Notes under the pieces: generated by a model
Seen by the model: the letters and a program-made list of their open reading frames with translations, nothing else
Databases searched by the model: none
What the model was told of the DNA's origin: nothing
Position numbers and translations under genes: made by a program
Source of the DNA: an uncultured Clostridium sp.
GTDB taxonomy: Bacteria > Bacillota > Clostridia > TANB77 > CAG-508
DNA length: 64,000 bases
NCBI GenBank assembly: GCA_947572725.1
Contig: CANPDB010000002.1
Span: 22,849 to 86,848, forward strand
Reading direction: 5' to 3'
Part shown: positions 47,550 through 55,173 of the stretch, piece by piece
Numbering within the stretch: position 1 is the stretch's first letter
Layout: each line of letters opens with the position of its first letter

Positions 47550-47981
47550 TTACCAGCCATATATAGAAAATGGTTCATTGTTTAAGTAACTTTCTATTCC
47601 TTTTTTTACATATGGAATTACATTATTTGGCAAATCATTTAAGTTATAAAATTTTAATTCATCGCACTTATCTTTCTCCATAATTGTAATTTCTCCATCA
47701 TATTTTTTGCAAATTAAGAAATAATCTATACTTTCTCTATCAGATGTTCTTCTATGCATAACATGAACAATTTTTAAATCTTCTTGTAGTATTTTTATTC
47801 CAGCTTCCTCTAATGCTTCTCTTTGCATTGCTTTTAGTACACTTTCATTGCCATCTATATGACCTGCTACAATACTATAATTACCATCTTCATATCCTGT
47901 ATTATATCTTCTTTGTAATAATATTTTTTCATCTTCTATTAATATTAAATGTACTGCTGTTACTAATTTAAATCTTTCCAT
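47550..47981 (-). CDS. Nudix hydrolase
   Basis: 143 aa. Nudix box GHIDGNESVLKAMQREALEE then AG is complete. The N-terminal HLILIEDEKILLQRRYNTGY is typical of the MutT-like group that cleans up oxidised or non-canonical nucleotides, often with relaxed specificity. It is separated by 23 nt from the dinD-like gene and is probably co-transcribed. Unrelated in detail to the Nudix protein of the neighbouring operon. Confidence 0.9.
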   Translation of the reverse strand: MERFKLVTAVHLILIEDEKILLQRRYNTGYEDGNYSIVAGHIDGNESVLKAMQREALEEAGIKILQEDLKIVHVMHRRTSDRESIDYFLICKKYDGEITIMEKDKCDELKFYNLNDLPNNVIPYVKKGIESYLNNEPFSIYGW

Positions 47982-48004
47982 TTCTTCCCCCTTGATATTT
48001 TTAT

Positions 48005-48862
48005 TTATTTCTTTTTAGGTAACTTATTACTATTTACCATTTTCTTATTTTCTGATTTCACTCTTCTTTCTAATTTTTTCAAATCCTCTGCTGGTTTCAA
48101 ACTTTCTGGCTTTATTCCTCTTTTATTTAACATTTTCCTTACACTCAAATTATTATCTATATGTTCATCTGTTATGCTTTCTTCTCCATACATATCTTTT
48201 TCAGTTACATTATAATTTGTCATTTCAGTTGCTAAATTTTTTGCTGCTATTGTAAGTGTTGGTAAGAAATCTGCAAGTGGTCTATTTTCTTTTACCCCAT
48301 ATTTTGCTTTCATTTGCATAGTATTTAATCCTCCAAATAAAGCTGAATCTCCTTTTGAACGAATTCTTGCAAATCCTAAATCATCGACTCCTCTTTCATA
48401 GATGTTTTTTGATAATTGTTTTTCTGATTCTTTTAGTTTCTCTCTTGCTTCTAATCGATTCATTAATTTTATTCTATCTTCTATTATTTCCTGTTTCCTT
48501 GTCTGAACTGCAAAATAAGTTTGTGCAAATGCTATTTCTTCTTTTTTAGAATCACCATTTTGAGCAATTAAATAACAAGCATATCTTGTTAACATATAGT
48601 CTTCTACTTGCCTTTTAGCTCCTTTGGCTAAACTTATCATTTTCGTAACCTCATGAAAATGATTTTCTTTTGGTATTTCGGCATTTACACATGATTGAAT
48701 TGCCTTTTTTATTACTTCTATAAAATTTTCCCATCTTTTATAACCAAGTTGAGTCTGTAAATCTCTAGCATACCAAAATTCTACATTTTCTTTTTCTTCT
48801 GTATTAATAATAGAATCAAATTTTTCTTTTAACTCTATTAGTTTTGCTTTTTCAAATTCCAT
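48005..48862 (-). CDS. dinD: DNA damage-inducible protein D (DinD)
   Basis: 285 aa from the ATG at 48862 after GGGAGTG. It matches DinD along its length: EFWYARDLQTQLGYKRWENF with the BRO-like N-terminal fold, NHFHEVTKM, LTRYACYLIAQNGDSKKEEI and QTYFAVQTRKQE. In E. coli, DinD is SOS-induced and inhibits RecA filaments. It is often carried on mobile elements. Its C-terminal tail (VNSNKLPKKK) reappears as the N-terminus of the HAD gene at 53337-54026. Confidence 0.9.
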   Translation of the reverse strand: MEFEKAKLIELKEKFDSIINTEEKENVEFWYARDLQTQLGYKRWENFIEVIKKAIQSCVNAEIPKENHFHEVTKMISLAKGAKRQVEDYMLTRYACYLIAQNGDSKKEEIAFAQTYFAVQTRKQEIIEDRIKLMNRLEAREKLKESEKQLSKNIYERGVDDLGFARIRSKGDSALFGGLNTMQMKAKYGVKENRPLADFLPTLTIAAKNLATEMTNYNVTEKDMYGEESITDEHIDNNLSVRKMLNKRGIKPESLKPAEDLKKLERRVKSENKKMVNSNKLPKKK

Positions 48863-49009
48863 GAACATCACTCCCATTTAAAATACTCATAATAGCATAT
48901 TTAAGATTATTTTTTAGTTCGTTTATTGGTATATTTATTTTACTAATTTATATGATACTATTGTGATATTATTTTAAAACATTTGTTTTGTAATGTCAAG
49001 TAATTATTT

Positions 49010-49156
49010 TTAATCTTTCATATTATTTAATTTATTTATTAATATTGTTTCCATCACTTTTTGAAAACTTGGCCCATTTTTATCAAATGTGCAAATTACT
49101 TTATAATTATCTTTTTCTTCTTTTTTATTATATTTTGTTTCTTTATTCATATTCAT
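49010..49156 (-). CDS. Small ORF (48 aa)
   Basis: Reads MNMNKETKYNKKEEKDNYK and then VICTFDKNGPSFQKVMETIL. The second part (hydrophobic strand, then an FxxxME helix) resembles small proteins often seen beside transposon recombinase genes in Firmicutes, from memory rather than a search. No good ribosome site (GAAAG only). It may be a remnant of the element that delivered this island. The rest of the 49.0-49.3 kb stretch is AT-rich with nothing recognised. Confidence 0.4.
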   Translation of the reverse strand: MNMNKETKYNKKEEKDNYKVICTFDKNGPSFQKVMETILINKLNNMKD

Positions 49157-49311
49157 TTTTCTTTCTTTTGTTTCTTGGTAATTATATTTATTAAATTTTA
49201 CTGTTTTTTCGTTACTTTTTTAGTTTTATTACAAAAATGCAGAATTAGAATTTTCTACTTTTTCTTAGAATAGTATAGGTTTGCTGTTCGTGTTTTTTTC
49301 TGACACCCGAT

Positions 49312-49390
49312 GACTGGACCACAATTAATGGCTTACCTTTGCCAAGTAAATATGTGGCTTGAAAAGTATCAGCCTAAAATTGAATTGTAA
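49312..49390 (+). pseudogene. Copy of the asnB 3' end, number 2
   Basis: Begins GACTGGACC and translates as TGPQLMAYLCQVNMWLEK then YQPKIEL and a TAA stop, identical in protein to the asnB tail. About eight codons differ, all silently (for example CTT to TTA, CTA to TTG). It borders the DinD and DUF2000 modules. Confidence 0.87.
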
Positions 49391-49399
49391 TATATGTAC

Positions 49400-49424
49400 T
49401 TGTGGTCACAAATTGTGACCACAT
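49400..49424. terminator. Terminator hairpin after asnB tail copy 2
   Basis: TGTGGTCACA and TGTGACCACA pair with a very small loop, then TTTTTG. The same element, with GAGGTCACA, follows copy 3. Confidence 0.7.
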
Positions 49425-49492
49425 TTTTGCTGTTTGTAAGCTTCTAGTTATGCTTGGGATAATTACTTATTAAAATTTTTCACTTTATATAA

Positions 49493-49921
49493 TTACCTAT
49501 ACAATGAAAGTTTTCTAGTAATTGGATTTATGGTATCTATTTCTCCAAATGCCAATAATCCAAAATAATTATGTTCTTCTTCTCCTAATTCTTTAGTTTT
49601 CACTAATTGTTCAGCATAGGTATCGCCTGTCATTGTTTCTATAAAATCTGTAAATAAAATATTTTCTTCTATAAATTGTTTTCTTGCTTTTTTTATTTCA
49701 CCATTTCTTCCCCTTAATACTATTAAAGATAACCCTGATATACTTTTATGTAATTCATTGTCTTTGTCTTGAAAGTCTATAAAAGACATTTTTTCTCTTG
49801 TTTCTTCGTCTGCTATATTAACAAGACCTAATGCCATATGAGCTATTGCATTTAATGCCTTACCTATTTCTATTTTTTCATTAATCACTGCTACAAATTT
49901 GTATTTATCATTTTGTACCAT
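49493..49921 (-). CDS. DUF2000 family protein
   Basis: 142 aa. KFVAVINEKIEIGKALNAIA then HMALGL is the typical opening of DUF2000, a family with a peptidyl-tRNA hydrolase II-like fold and no established function. The later GLSLIVLRGRNGEIKKAR fits as well. First of a minus-strand set that lies downstream of GNAT and ORF6N genes. A second, frame-damaged copy lies at 51813-52240. GGAAGAG precedes the ATG. Confidence 0.85.
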   Translation of the reverse strand: MVQNDKYKFVAVINEKIEIGKALNAIAHMALGLVNIADEETREKMSFIDFQDKDNELHKSISGLSLIVLRGRNGEIKKARKQFIEENILFTDFIETMTGDTYAEQLVKTKELGEEEHNYFGLLAFGEIDTINPITRKLSLYR

Positions 49922-49971
49922 ATTTACTCTTCCTTTCTATTTTTGGTATTTTACAATATTAATTTGTATAT

Positions 49972-50472
49972 TTATATATCTTTCTGCATAAAAACTAATA
50001 ATTCTTGAATTCTTCTCAATTTATCTTCATCATTTGTAGAAAATGAATTTTTTAAAGTTTCTATATCAAACATTGGTATTTCTATAAAACCCATTTTTTC
50101 ATATAATTTTCTTGCAGAAACACTATTTTTCCATGTATCTAATACTAACCTTTTATATCCTGATTTTTTTGCAAATTCGATTACTTTATTGATTAATATC
50201 TTTGCCATTCCCTTACCTCTATACTTTTCATCTGTATAAACCCTTGCTATCTCTGCTGTAGTTTTATCAACTGGTTTCAGGCTTGCAGATGCAATAGCTT
50301 TATCATTATCATATATTAATAGAATTTTTTCAAGTTTTTCTAAACCTGCTAATGCAGTAAGTCCTAGTTCTGTACGCCATGGAATTATTTTATTTTGAAA
50401 TTGATCCAATTTTATACATAAATTTTTAAAATCTAAATTATCATAATTAACTTCTTTTATTAAATACTCCAT
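49972..50472 (-). CDS. GNAT family N-acetyltransferase
   Basis: 166 aa. The acetyl-CoA binding motif A is visible as RVYTDEKYRGKGMAKILINK (R/Q-x-x-G-x-G/A), followed by RLVLDTWKNSVSARKLYEKM and GFIEI. The acceptor is unknown. It lies 50 nt before the DUF2000 gene and 35 nt after the ORF6N gene, so all three may share a transcript. The duplicated module at 51.8-53.2 kb lacks this gene. Confidence 0.92.
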   Translation of the reverse strand: MEYLIKEVNYDNLDFKNLCIKLDQFQNKIIPWRTELGLTALAGLEKLEKILLIYDNDKAIASASLKPVDKTTAEIARVYTDEKYRGKGMAKILINKVIEFAKKSGYKRLVLDTWKNSVSARKLYEKMGFIEIPMFDIETLKNSFSTNDEDKLRRIQELLVFMQKDI

Positions 50473-50507
50473 TTTTTTACTCCTTTGCTATTTAATATAT
50501 TTTATAT

Positions 50508-51455
50508 TTATTTCATTGCGTTTGCAATACTTTCAATAAAATTTACATCTTCCATTTTATTAATTGCAAAACATTTCTTGCCAACATCTTTTAATGATGC
50601 TCCACAATGATATAATTCCTTATTATCTATTACTATAAATCTATCATGAAATTTATTTGTATATGCAATTTTTAAAGTTGGATATTGTTTATTAAATTTA
50701 GTAATATCTAATTTGCTTATTTTACTATTTTGAGATGTTAATATAACAACTTCTACATCTTTATTTTTCTTTGATAACATTTTCAAAATACTATCATCTA
50801 TATAATTATCTATCATTAAAATTTTATTTTTTGCATTTTTGATAATATCTATAATTAAGCTATATGCATCATATATTTGACCATCAAAAAATATTCTTTG
50901 TTTTATGTTTTCTTCAAGTTGCAATTGATCAAATATTATATCGAATTTCTTGTCTTGCTCAATGAATTTTTTGTCCATTTTATTTTCAATATCAATTACT
51001 TTTTCAAATAAATTTTTATTAGTATTTATAAATTTTCTCATTTCTATAAATGCTCGCATAATGTTTATGCTTACATCTACTGCAATACTGTTTTTTAATA
51101 CACCTGATAACATTGCTATTCCTTGTTCTGTATATGCATAAGGCAAATATTTTTCACTTCTATATTTATTATTTTCTCCTTTTGATGTGGTTCCATTTTG
51201 GAACCACATTTTATCCATTTCAGACTTAGTAAGCTGAAAACAAAAATCTTCTGGAAATCTATCAATATTTCTTTTTACAGCTTTATTTACATTTTTAGTC
51301 TCATAATGATATAACATAGCAACATCACTATCTAACATTACTTGCTGTCCTCGAATTGTATAAATTAAATTTTTAATATTATCTATATCATATTTTATTA
51401 CATCCAATTCTTTATTTACAGATATTATATTATTCTCTTCATTCATAATTTTCAC
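50508..51455 (-). CDS. ORF6N domain protein with C-terminal phospholipase D-like domain
   Basis: 315 aa. The N-terminal ORF6N (KilA-N-like) domain is shown by IYTIRGQQVMLDSDVAMLYH, then VNKAVKRNIDRFPEDFCFQL and LPYAYTEQGIAMLSGVL. A central coil is followed by a C-terminal domain with KILMIDNYIDDSILKML and FHDRFIVIDNKELYHCGAS, an H-x-x-R-F-I-V-I-D pattern found in PLD-like proteins. Common in phages and mobile islands; exact role unknown. Closely related to the copy at 52297. Confidence 0.88.
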   Translation of the reverse strand: MKIMNEENNIISVNKELDVIKYDIDNIKNLIYTIRGQQVMLDSDVAMLYHYETKNVNKAVKRNIDRFPEDFCFQLTKSEMDKMWFQNGTTSKGENNKYRSEKYLPYAYTEQGIAMLSGVLKNSIAVDVSINIMRAFIEMRKFINTNKNLFEKVIDIENKMDKKFIEQDKKFDIIFDQLQLEENIKQRIFFDGQIYDAYSLIIDIIKNAKNKILMIDNYIDDSILKMLSKKNKDVEVVILTSQNSKISKLDITKFNKQYPTLKIAYTNKFHDRFIVIDNKELYHCGASLKDVGKKCFAINKMEDVNFIESIANAMK

Positions 51456-51632
51456 ATCCTTTTAGGTTGTGTTTATTATAAAACATTTGTTTCTTAAAGT
51501 CAACAGATTTTTAGATAAATTCGCCATATAATTTATCATATTTTTATCTTTATTTTAAAAATAGGTAATTACACTTTTAAAAAATGCTTATTTTTCAGTA
51601 CTTTCCATGCGTACCGTTTACTGACATCCTAC

Positions 51633-51711
51633 GACTGGCCCACAACTTATGGCTTATCTGTGCCAAGTGAATATGTGGCTTGAGAGCTATCAGCCTAAAA
51701 TTGAATTGTAA
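51633..51711 (+). pseudogene. Copy of the asnB 3' end, number 3
   Basis: Begins GACTGGCCC and reads TGPQLMAYLCQVNMWLES then YQPKIEL and TAA. One residue differs from asnB (Lys to Ser); the other changes are silent. It borders the DUF2000/GNAT/ORF6N module and its partial duplicate. The 51456-51632 part of this gap is AT-rich with nothing recognised. Confidence 0.87.
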
Positions 51712-51719
51712 TATTTAAC

Positions 51720-51745
51720 TTGAGGTCACAAATTGTGACCTCATT
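51720..51745. terminator. Terminator hairpin after asnB tail copy 3
   Basis: TGAGGTCACA and TGTGACCTCA form a tight stem followed by TTTCTG, homologous to the stem after copy 2. The following 60 bp are also nearly identical between the two modules. Confidence 0.7.
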
Positions 51746-51812
51746 TCTGCTGTTTATAAGCTTCTAGTTATGCTTGGGATAATTACTTATTAAAATTTTC
51801 GATTTTATATAA

Positions 51813-52240
51813 TTATCTATACAATGAAAGCTTTCTAGTAATTGGATTGATGACATCTATTTCTCCAAATGCTAATAATCCAAAATAGTTATGTTCTTCT
51901 TGTCCTAATTCTTTAGTTTTCACTAATTGTTCAGCATAGGTATCACCTGTCATTGTTTCTATAAAATCTGTAAATAAAATATTTTCTTCTATAAATTGTT
52001 TTCTTGCTTTTTTTATCTCTCCATTTCTTCCCTTCAACACTATCAAAGATAATCCAGATATGCTTTTATGTGTTTCATTATCTTTATCAGGGAAGTCTAT
52101 AAAAGACATTTTTTTCTTGTTTCTTCCTCTGCTATATTAACAAGACCTAATGCCATATGGGCTATTGCATTTAGTGCCTTACCTATTTCTATTTTCTCAT
52201 TAATCACTGCTACAAATTTGTATTTATCATTTTGTACCAT
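51813..52240 (-). pseudogene. Frameshifted duplicate of the DUF2000 gene
   Basis: Very similar to 49493-49921 along its whole length. Near 52110 the sequence has one base fewer than its sister (a run of seven A on the minus strand where the sister reads GAGAAAAAATG), which breaks the frame after EEETRKK. The downstream 98 codons stay open and well conserved. The break is at a homopolymer and not at CGG, unlike the other shifted genes. Recent loss, a sequencing error or slippage on A7 are all possible. Confidence 0.75.
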
Positions 52241-52296
52241 ATATTAAAACCTCCTCTTATTACTTTATTATATCTTATAACATATTTTTTAATATT

Positions 52297-53232
52297 TCAA
52301 TCAAAATTGCTGACTTTCTCTACATAGTCTATATCTTCTATTTTAGAAATCGCAAAACATTTCTTTCCTAAATCTTTTAGCGATGCCCCACAATGATATA
52401 ATTCTTTATTATCTATTACTATAAATCTATCATGAAATTTATTTGTTCTTGCTACTTTTAATGTTGGGTATTGTTTGTTAAATTTATTAATATCTAATTT
52501 ACTTATATTACTATTTTGTGATGTTAATATAACAATTTCTACATTTTCATTTTTCTTTGCTAATATTTTCAAAATGCTATCATCTATGTAATTATCTATA
52601 ATCAAAATTTTATTTTTAGCAGTTTTAATTATATCAATTATTAAACTATAACTATCATAAATTTGTCCATCAAAAAATATTTTTTGATTAAATTCTTTTT
52701 CTTTTTTACTTTGTAGTTCATCAAATACTATATCAAATTTTTCATCGTGTTCTAATAATTTATTCTTCATAGTATTTATTTCTTGAAATACTTGTCCATT
52801 GTGAAATAAAAAATTTCTCATTTCAATAAATGCTTTCATAATTTGAATACTGACATTAACTGCTGTCTCACTTTTTAATAATGACGAAAGCATTGCTATT
52901 CCCTGCTCTGTAAATACATATGGCATATATTTTCTATGTTGTCCTCTTCCATTATTTTTTAAGGTGACAAATTGACACCTTAAAAGTTGAAATTCATTTT
53001 CGGTTAACTGGAAACAGAATTCTTCTGGAAATCTTTCAATATTTCTTTTTACCACACGATTTACATACTTGGTTTCACAGTTATATAGTTTTGCTACATC
53101 ACTGTCTAACATTACCTGTTGTCCTCGAATTGTGTAAATTAAATTTTTTATATTATCTATATCATATTTTATTACATTTAATTCTTCATTTATTGGTACA
53201 CTGGGCCTCAACTTATGGCATACCTTTGCCAA
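52297..53232 (-). CDS. Duplicate ORF6N/PLD-like protein, 5' end replaced by an asnB tail
   Basis: The body (from NEELNVIKYDIDNIKNLIYT) is closely related to the protein at 50508-51455 and keeps both domains. Its first codons are missing: the sequence switches to an inverted asnB 3' end at about 53200, and the ORF then continues through that copy to a TTG at 53232 (MAKVCHKLRPS). No proper start with a ribosome site is evident. It may be translated from an odd start or be silent. The sharp switch pinpoints a recombination junction. Confidence 0.7.
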   Translation of the reverse strand: MAKVCHKLRPSVPINEELNVIKYDIDNIKNLIYTIRGQQVMLDSDVAKLYNCETKYVNRVVKRNIERFPEEFCFQLTENEFQLLRCQFVTLKNNGRGQHRKYMPYVFTEQGIAMLSSLLKSETAVNVSIQIMKAFIEMRNFLFHNGQVFQEINTMKNKLLEHDEKFDIVFDELQSKKEKEFNQKIFFDGQIYDSYSLIIDIIKTAKNKILIIDNYIDDSILKILAKKNENVEIVILTSQNSNISKLDINKFNKQYPTLKVARTNKFHDRFIVIDNKELYHCGASLKDLGKKCFAISKIEDIDYVEKVSNFD

Positions 53233-53276
53233 GTTAATATGTGGCTTGAAAGGTATCAGCCTAAAATTGAGTTGTA
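53200..53276 (+). pseudogene. Copy of the asnB 3' end, number 4
   Basis: Begins ACTGGGCCT and reads TGPQLMAYLCQVNMWLER then YQPKIEL and TAA. Its left border abuts the truncated start of the ORF6N gene, so the junction lies at the ACTGG. It closes the duplicated module; a HAD gene follows. Confidence 0.87.
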
Positions 53277-53291
53277 ATTACAATATTACAA

Positions 53292-53328
53292 AAAACTTGA
53301 AGTCACAATTTGTGATTTCAAGTTTTTT
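53292..53328. terminator. Terminator after the HAD gene/asnB tail copy 4
   Basis: AACTTGAAGTCACAA and TTGTGATTTCAAGTT pair almost completely and are followed by six Ts on the plus strand. Confidence 0.75.
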
Positions 53329-53336
53329 ACTTATTG

Positions 53337-54026
53337 TTATACTTTTCTATTTTGTAACATTTCTATTATCTCTATTAATGAATTTAATTTTGCATATAGT
53401 ATATTTTTCACTTCTTCTGTTGGCTGTTCCAAGTCTGGTATCATAATAGGCTTTAATCCAGCTCGATAAACAGATAATATACCACTATTGCTGTCTTCTA
53501 TACCAATACACTGTTCTTTTTGAATATTTAATAATTCAACAGCCTTTAAATAAATTTCTGGATTCGGTTTTCCATTCTTTATCATATCTCCTGCAACAAT
53601 AACATCAAAAAAATTTAATATTTTAATTTTTTCTAAATATCTTATAATGGTTTCTTTTTCTGAAGAACTAGCTACTGCTATTTTATAATTATTAGTTTTT
53701 AGAAAATCAAGTATTTCCATTAGTCCTTTCTTCATATTTATTCCGTTAATATTTAAATATCTTTCAACAAATTCATTTCTACTATTATATAGCTTTTCAA
53801 AATTGATATTTTTAAATTTTTTCTTTATAAATTCTTTGCAATATTCTTTATTGGTTCCTCGCATTTTAGATAATATGTCATCATCTATTATTATATTTTG
53901 GCAATCTCCTGCATACTTCCAACCATTTTCTTTTATCTTTTCTGTATCTATCATCGTTCCATCCATATCAAATATTACAGCACTAATTCTTTGATTATTT
54001 TTAGGTAACTTATTACTATTTATCAT
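53337..54026 (-). CDS. HAD family phosphatase with a DinD-derived N-terminus
   Basis: 229 aa. VIFDMDGTMIDTEKIKENGW is HAD motif I (DxDGT), VASSSEKETIIRYLEKI carries motif II, and IEDSNSGILSVYRAGL motif IV, with the cap domain of beta-phosphoglucomutase-like enzymes. The substrate is probably a sugar phosphate. The first nine residues (MINSNKLPK) are the same as the end of the DinD protein at 48005, so the gene seems to have been joined to a dinD 3' remnant, from which it takes its start codon. Confidence 0.88.
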   Translation of the reverse strand: MINSNKLPKNNQRISAVIFDMDGTMIDTEKIKENGWKYAGDCQNIIIDDDILSKMRGTNKEYCKEFIKKKFKNINFEKLYNSRNEFVERYLNINGINMKKGLMEILDFLKTNNYKIAVASSSEKETIIRYLEKIKILNFFDVIVAGDMIKNGKPNPEIYLKAVELLNIQKEQCIGIEDSNSGILSVYRAGLKPIMIPDLEQPTEEVKNILYAKLNSLIEIIEMLQNRKV

Positions 54027-54275
54027 TTTCTTATTTTACTCTTCTTTCTGATTTTTTCAAATCCTCTGCTGATTTATGGCATCTATTTCTCCAAATGCTA
54101 ATAATCCAAAATAGTTATGTCTTTCCTAAATCTTTTAGCGATGCTCCACAATTATATAATTCTTTATTATCTATTACTATAAATCTATCATGAAATTTAT
54201 TTGTTTTTGCTACTTTTAATGTTGAGTATTGTTTGTTAAATTTATTAATATCTAATTTACTTATTATATATTTAA
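54005..54275 (-). pseudogene. Mosaic of dinD, DUF2000 and ORF6N gene fragments
   Basis: Three pieces follow one another, all on the minus strand. About 54005-54070 matches the DinD tail (LKK, then SENKK-like). About 54075-54120 matches the DUF2000 NYFGLLAFGEI segment. About 54122-54262 matches the ORF6N C-terminal region (FNKQY through KFHDRFIVIDNKELYNCGAS). None has a complete frame. The order suggests repeated deletions between related modules. Confidence 0.75.
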
Positions 54276-54308
54276 ATTATTATTTATATTTTCACTTGTT
54301 ATGATATA

Positions 54309-54647
54309 TTAATACCAATAAGCTAATTTCAAAAATGAATTGATTAATTTTGTTTGTTCTTCTAACTCTTCTCGTTTCGCCATATTATACTTTTTTCCTG
54401 TCATATTTCTTGAACTCAAAGTCCATAAAAATGCTTTTAGTTTTGGAAATCTATCAACATTCTCGTTCATAAAGTATATCAAATCACATAGTCTTTTAAA
54501 TAACTCACTTTGTTTTTTTTCTTCTTCCACATACTTATCAATATTTGCTATTAATTCTAGTGTCTTGGCGATTTCTAACCTTTTATTATTTTCATCAAAG
54601 GAATTTACAAAATTTTGATAGCTTTCACAAAAAATCCTATACATCAT
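54309..54647 (-). CDS. Hypothetical helical protein paired with a nucleotidyltransferase
   Basis: 112 aa, all-helical and charged, no recognised family. It overlaps the end of the DUF6036-like nucleotidyltransferase gene by 11 nt, so the two are coupled. Small helical partners of nucleotidyltransferases often act as toxin or antitoxin, but no catalytic motif (such as RxxxxH) is visible. The role is unknown. Confidence 0.6.
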   Translation of the reverse strand: MMYRIFCESYQNFVNSFDENNKRLEIAKTLELIANIDKYVEEEKKQSELFKRLCDLIYFMNENVDRFPKLKAFLWTLSSRNMTGKKYNMAKREELEEQTKLINSFLKLAYWY

Positions 54648-55143
54648 ACTTCTCCCTAAATATTCTCAATTTTTTCTCAAACTCTGTCTTTTTACTTTTA
54701 AATAAATCTTCTCTATTTAAAATCTCCTCTATTATCTTGTTTAATACCTTTTTATTGCATTTGGGTATTATTTGATTTAAGTCTTCTATATCTTTTTCTG
54801 CAAGCCTTATGATTTTACTTATTGCAATATCTTCTTTTGAAAGAATATATACATTAATATATTTGAATTCTTTTAATTTTACTGCTCTTTCTTTATAAGT
54901 TGGAGATAATATTGTACTTTGATATTCTAACATATCATAATCTCTTAATAGCACAAATACTTTTCCATATTTTGCAGGATATCCTAAATCAACAAAATCT
55001 ATATCTAGTGTTGCTCTTGTTGTATATTCCCCTAATATACATGCTCCTCCACCAATAATGTAAATGTCAAATGGCTCTAGTTTAAATAATTTTGTTACTT
55101 CTTCCATTTCGTGAAGTACTTCTATTAAATTATCTTTAATCAT
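54637..55143 (-). CDS. Nucleotidyltransferase-like protein (DUF6036/AbiEii-like)
   Basis: 168 aa. IYIIGGGACILGEYTTRATLD followed by IDFVDL gives the GG...TxDID-type pattern of the DUF6036/AbiEii nucleotidyltransferases, here TLDIDF. Later SKEDIAISKIIRLAEKD fits the family's helical end. AbiEii-type proteins are toxins of type IV toxin-antitoxin or abortive infection systems. The pair with the 112-aa protein would be a candidate module. GGGAGG lies upstream of the ATG. Confidence 0.7.
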   Translation of the reverse strand: MIKDNLIEVLHEMEEVTKLFKLEPFDIYIIGGGACILGEYTTRATLDIDFVDLGYPAKYGKVFVLLRDYDMLEYQSTILSPTYKERAVKLKEFKYINVYILSKEDIAISKIIRLAEKDIEDLNQIIPKCNKKVLNKIIEEILNREDLFKSKKTEFEKKLRIFREKYDV

Positions 55144-55173
55144 AATTTTCCTCCCATAACCATTATAGATATT

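Noticed and set aside
49061-49273. Plus-strand 70-codon ORF
   Set aside because: Phe/Ile-rich product of AT-rich sequence with no ribosome site; a minus-strand 48-aa ORF is the better candidate.
47377-53276. asnB tail copies as independent small genes
   Set aside because: They lack start codons and ribosome sites and begin abruptly at GACTGG; they are better explained as integration scars.
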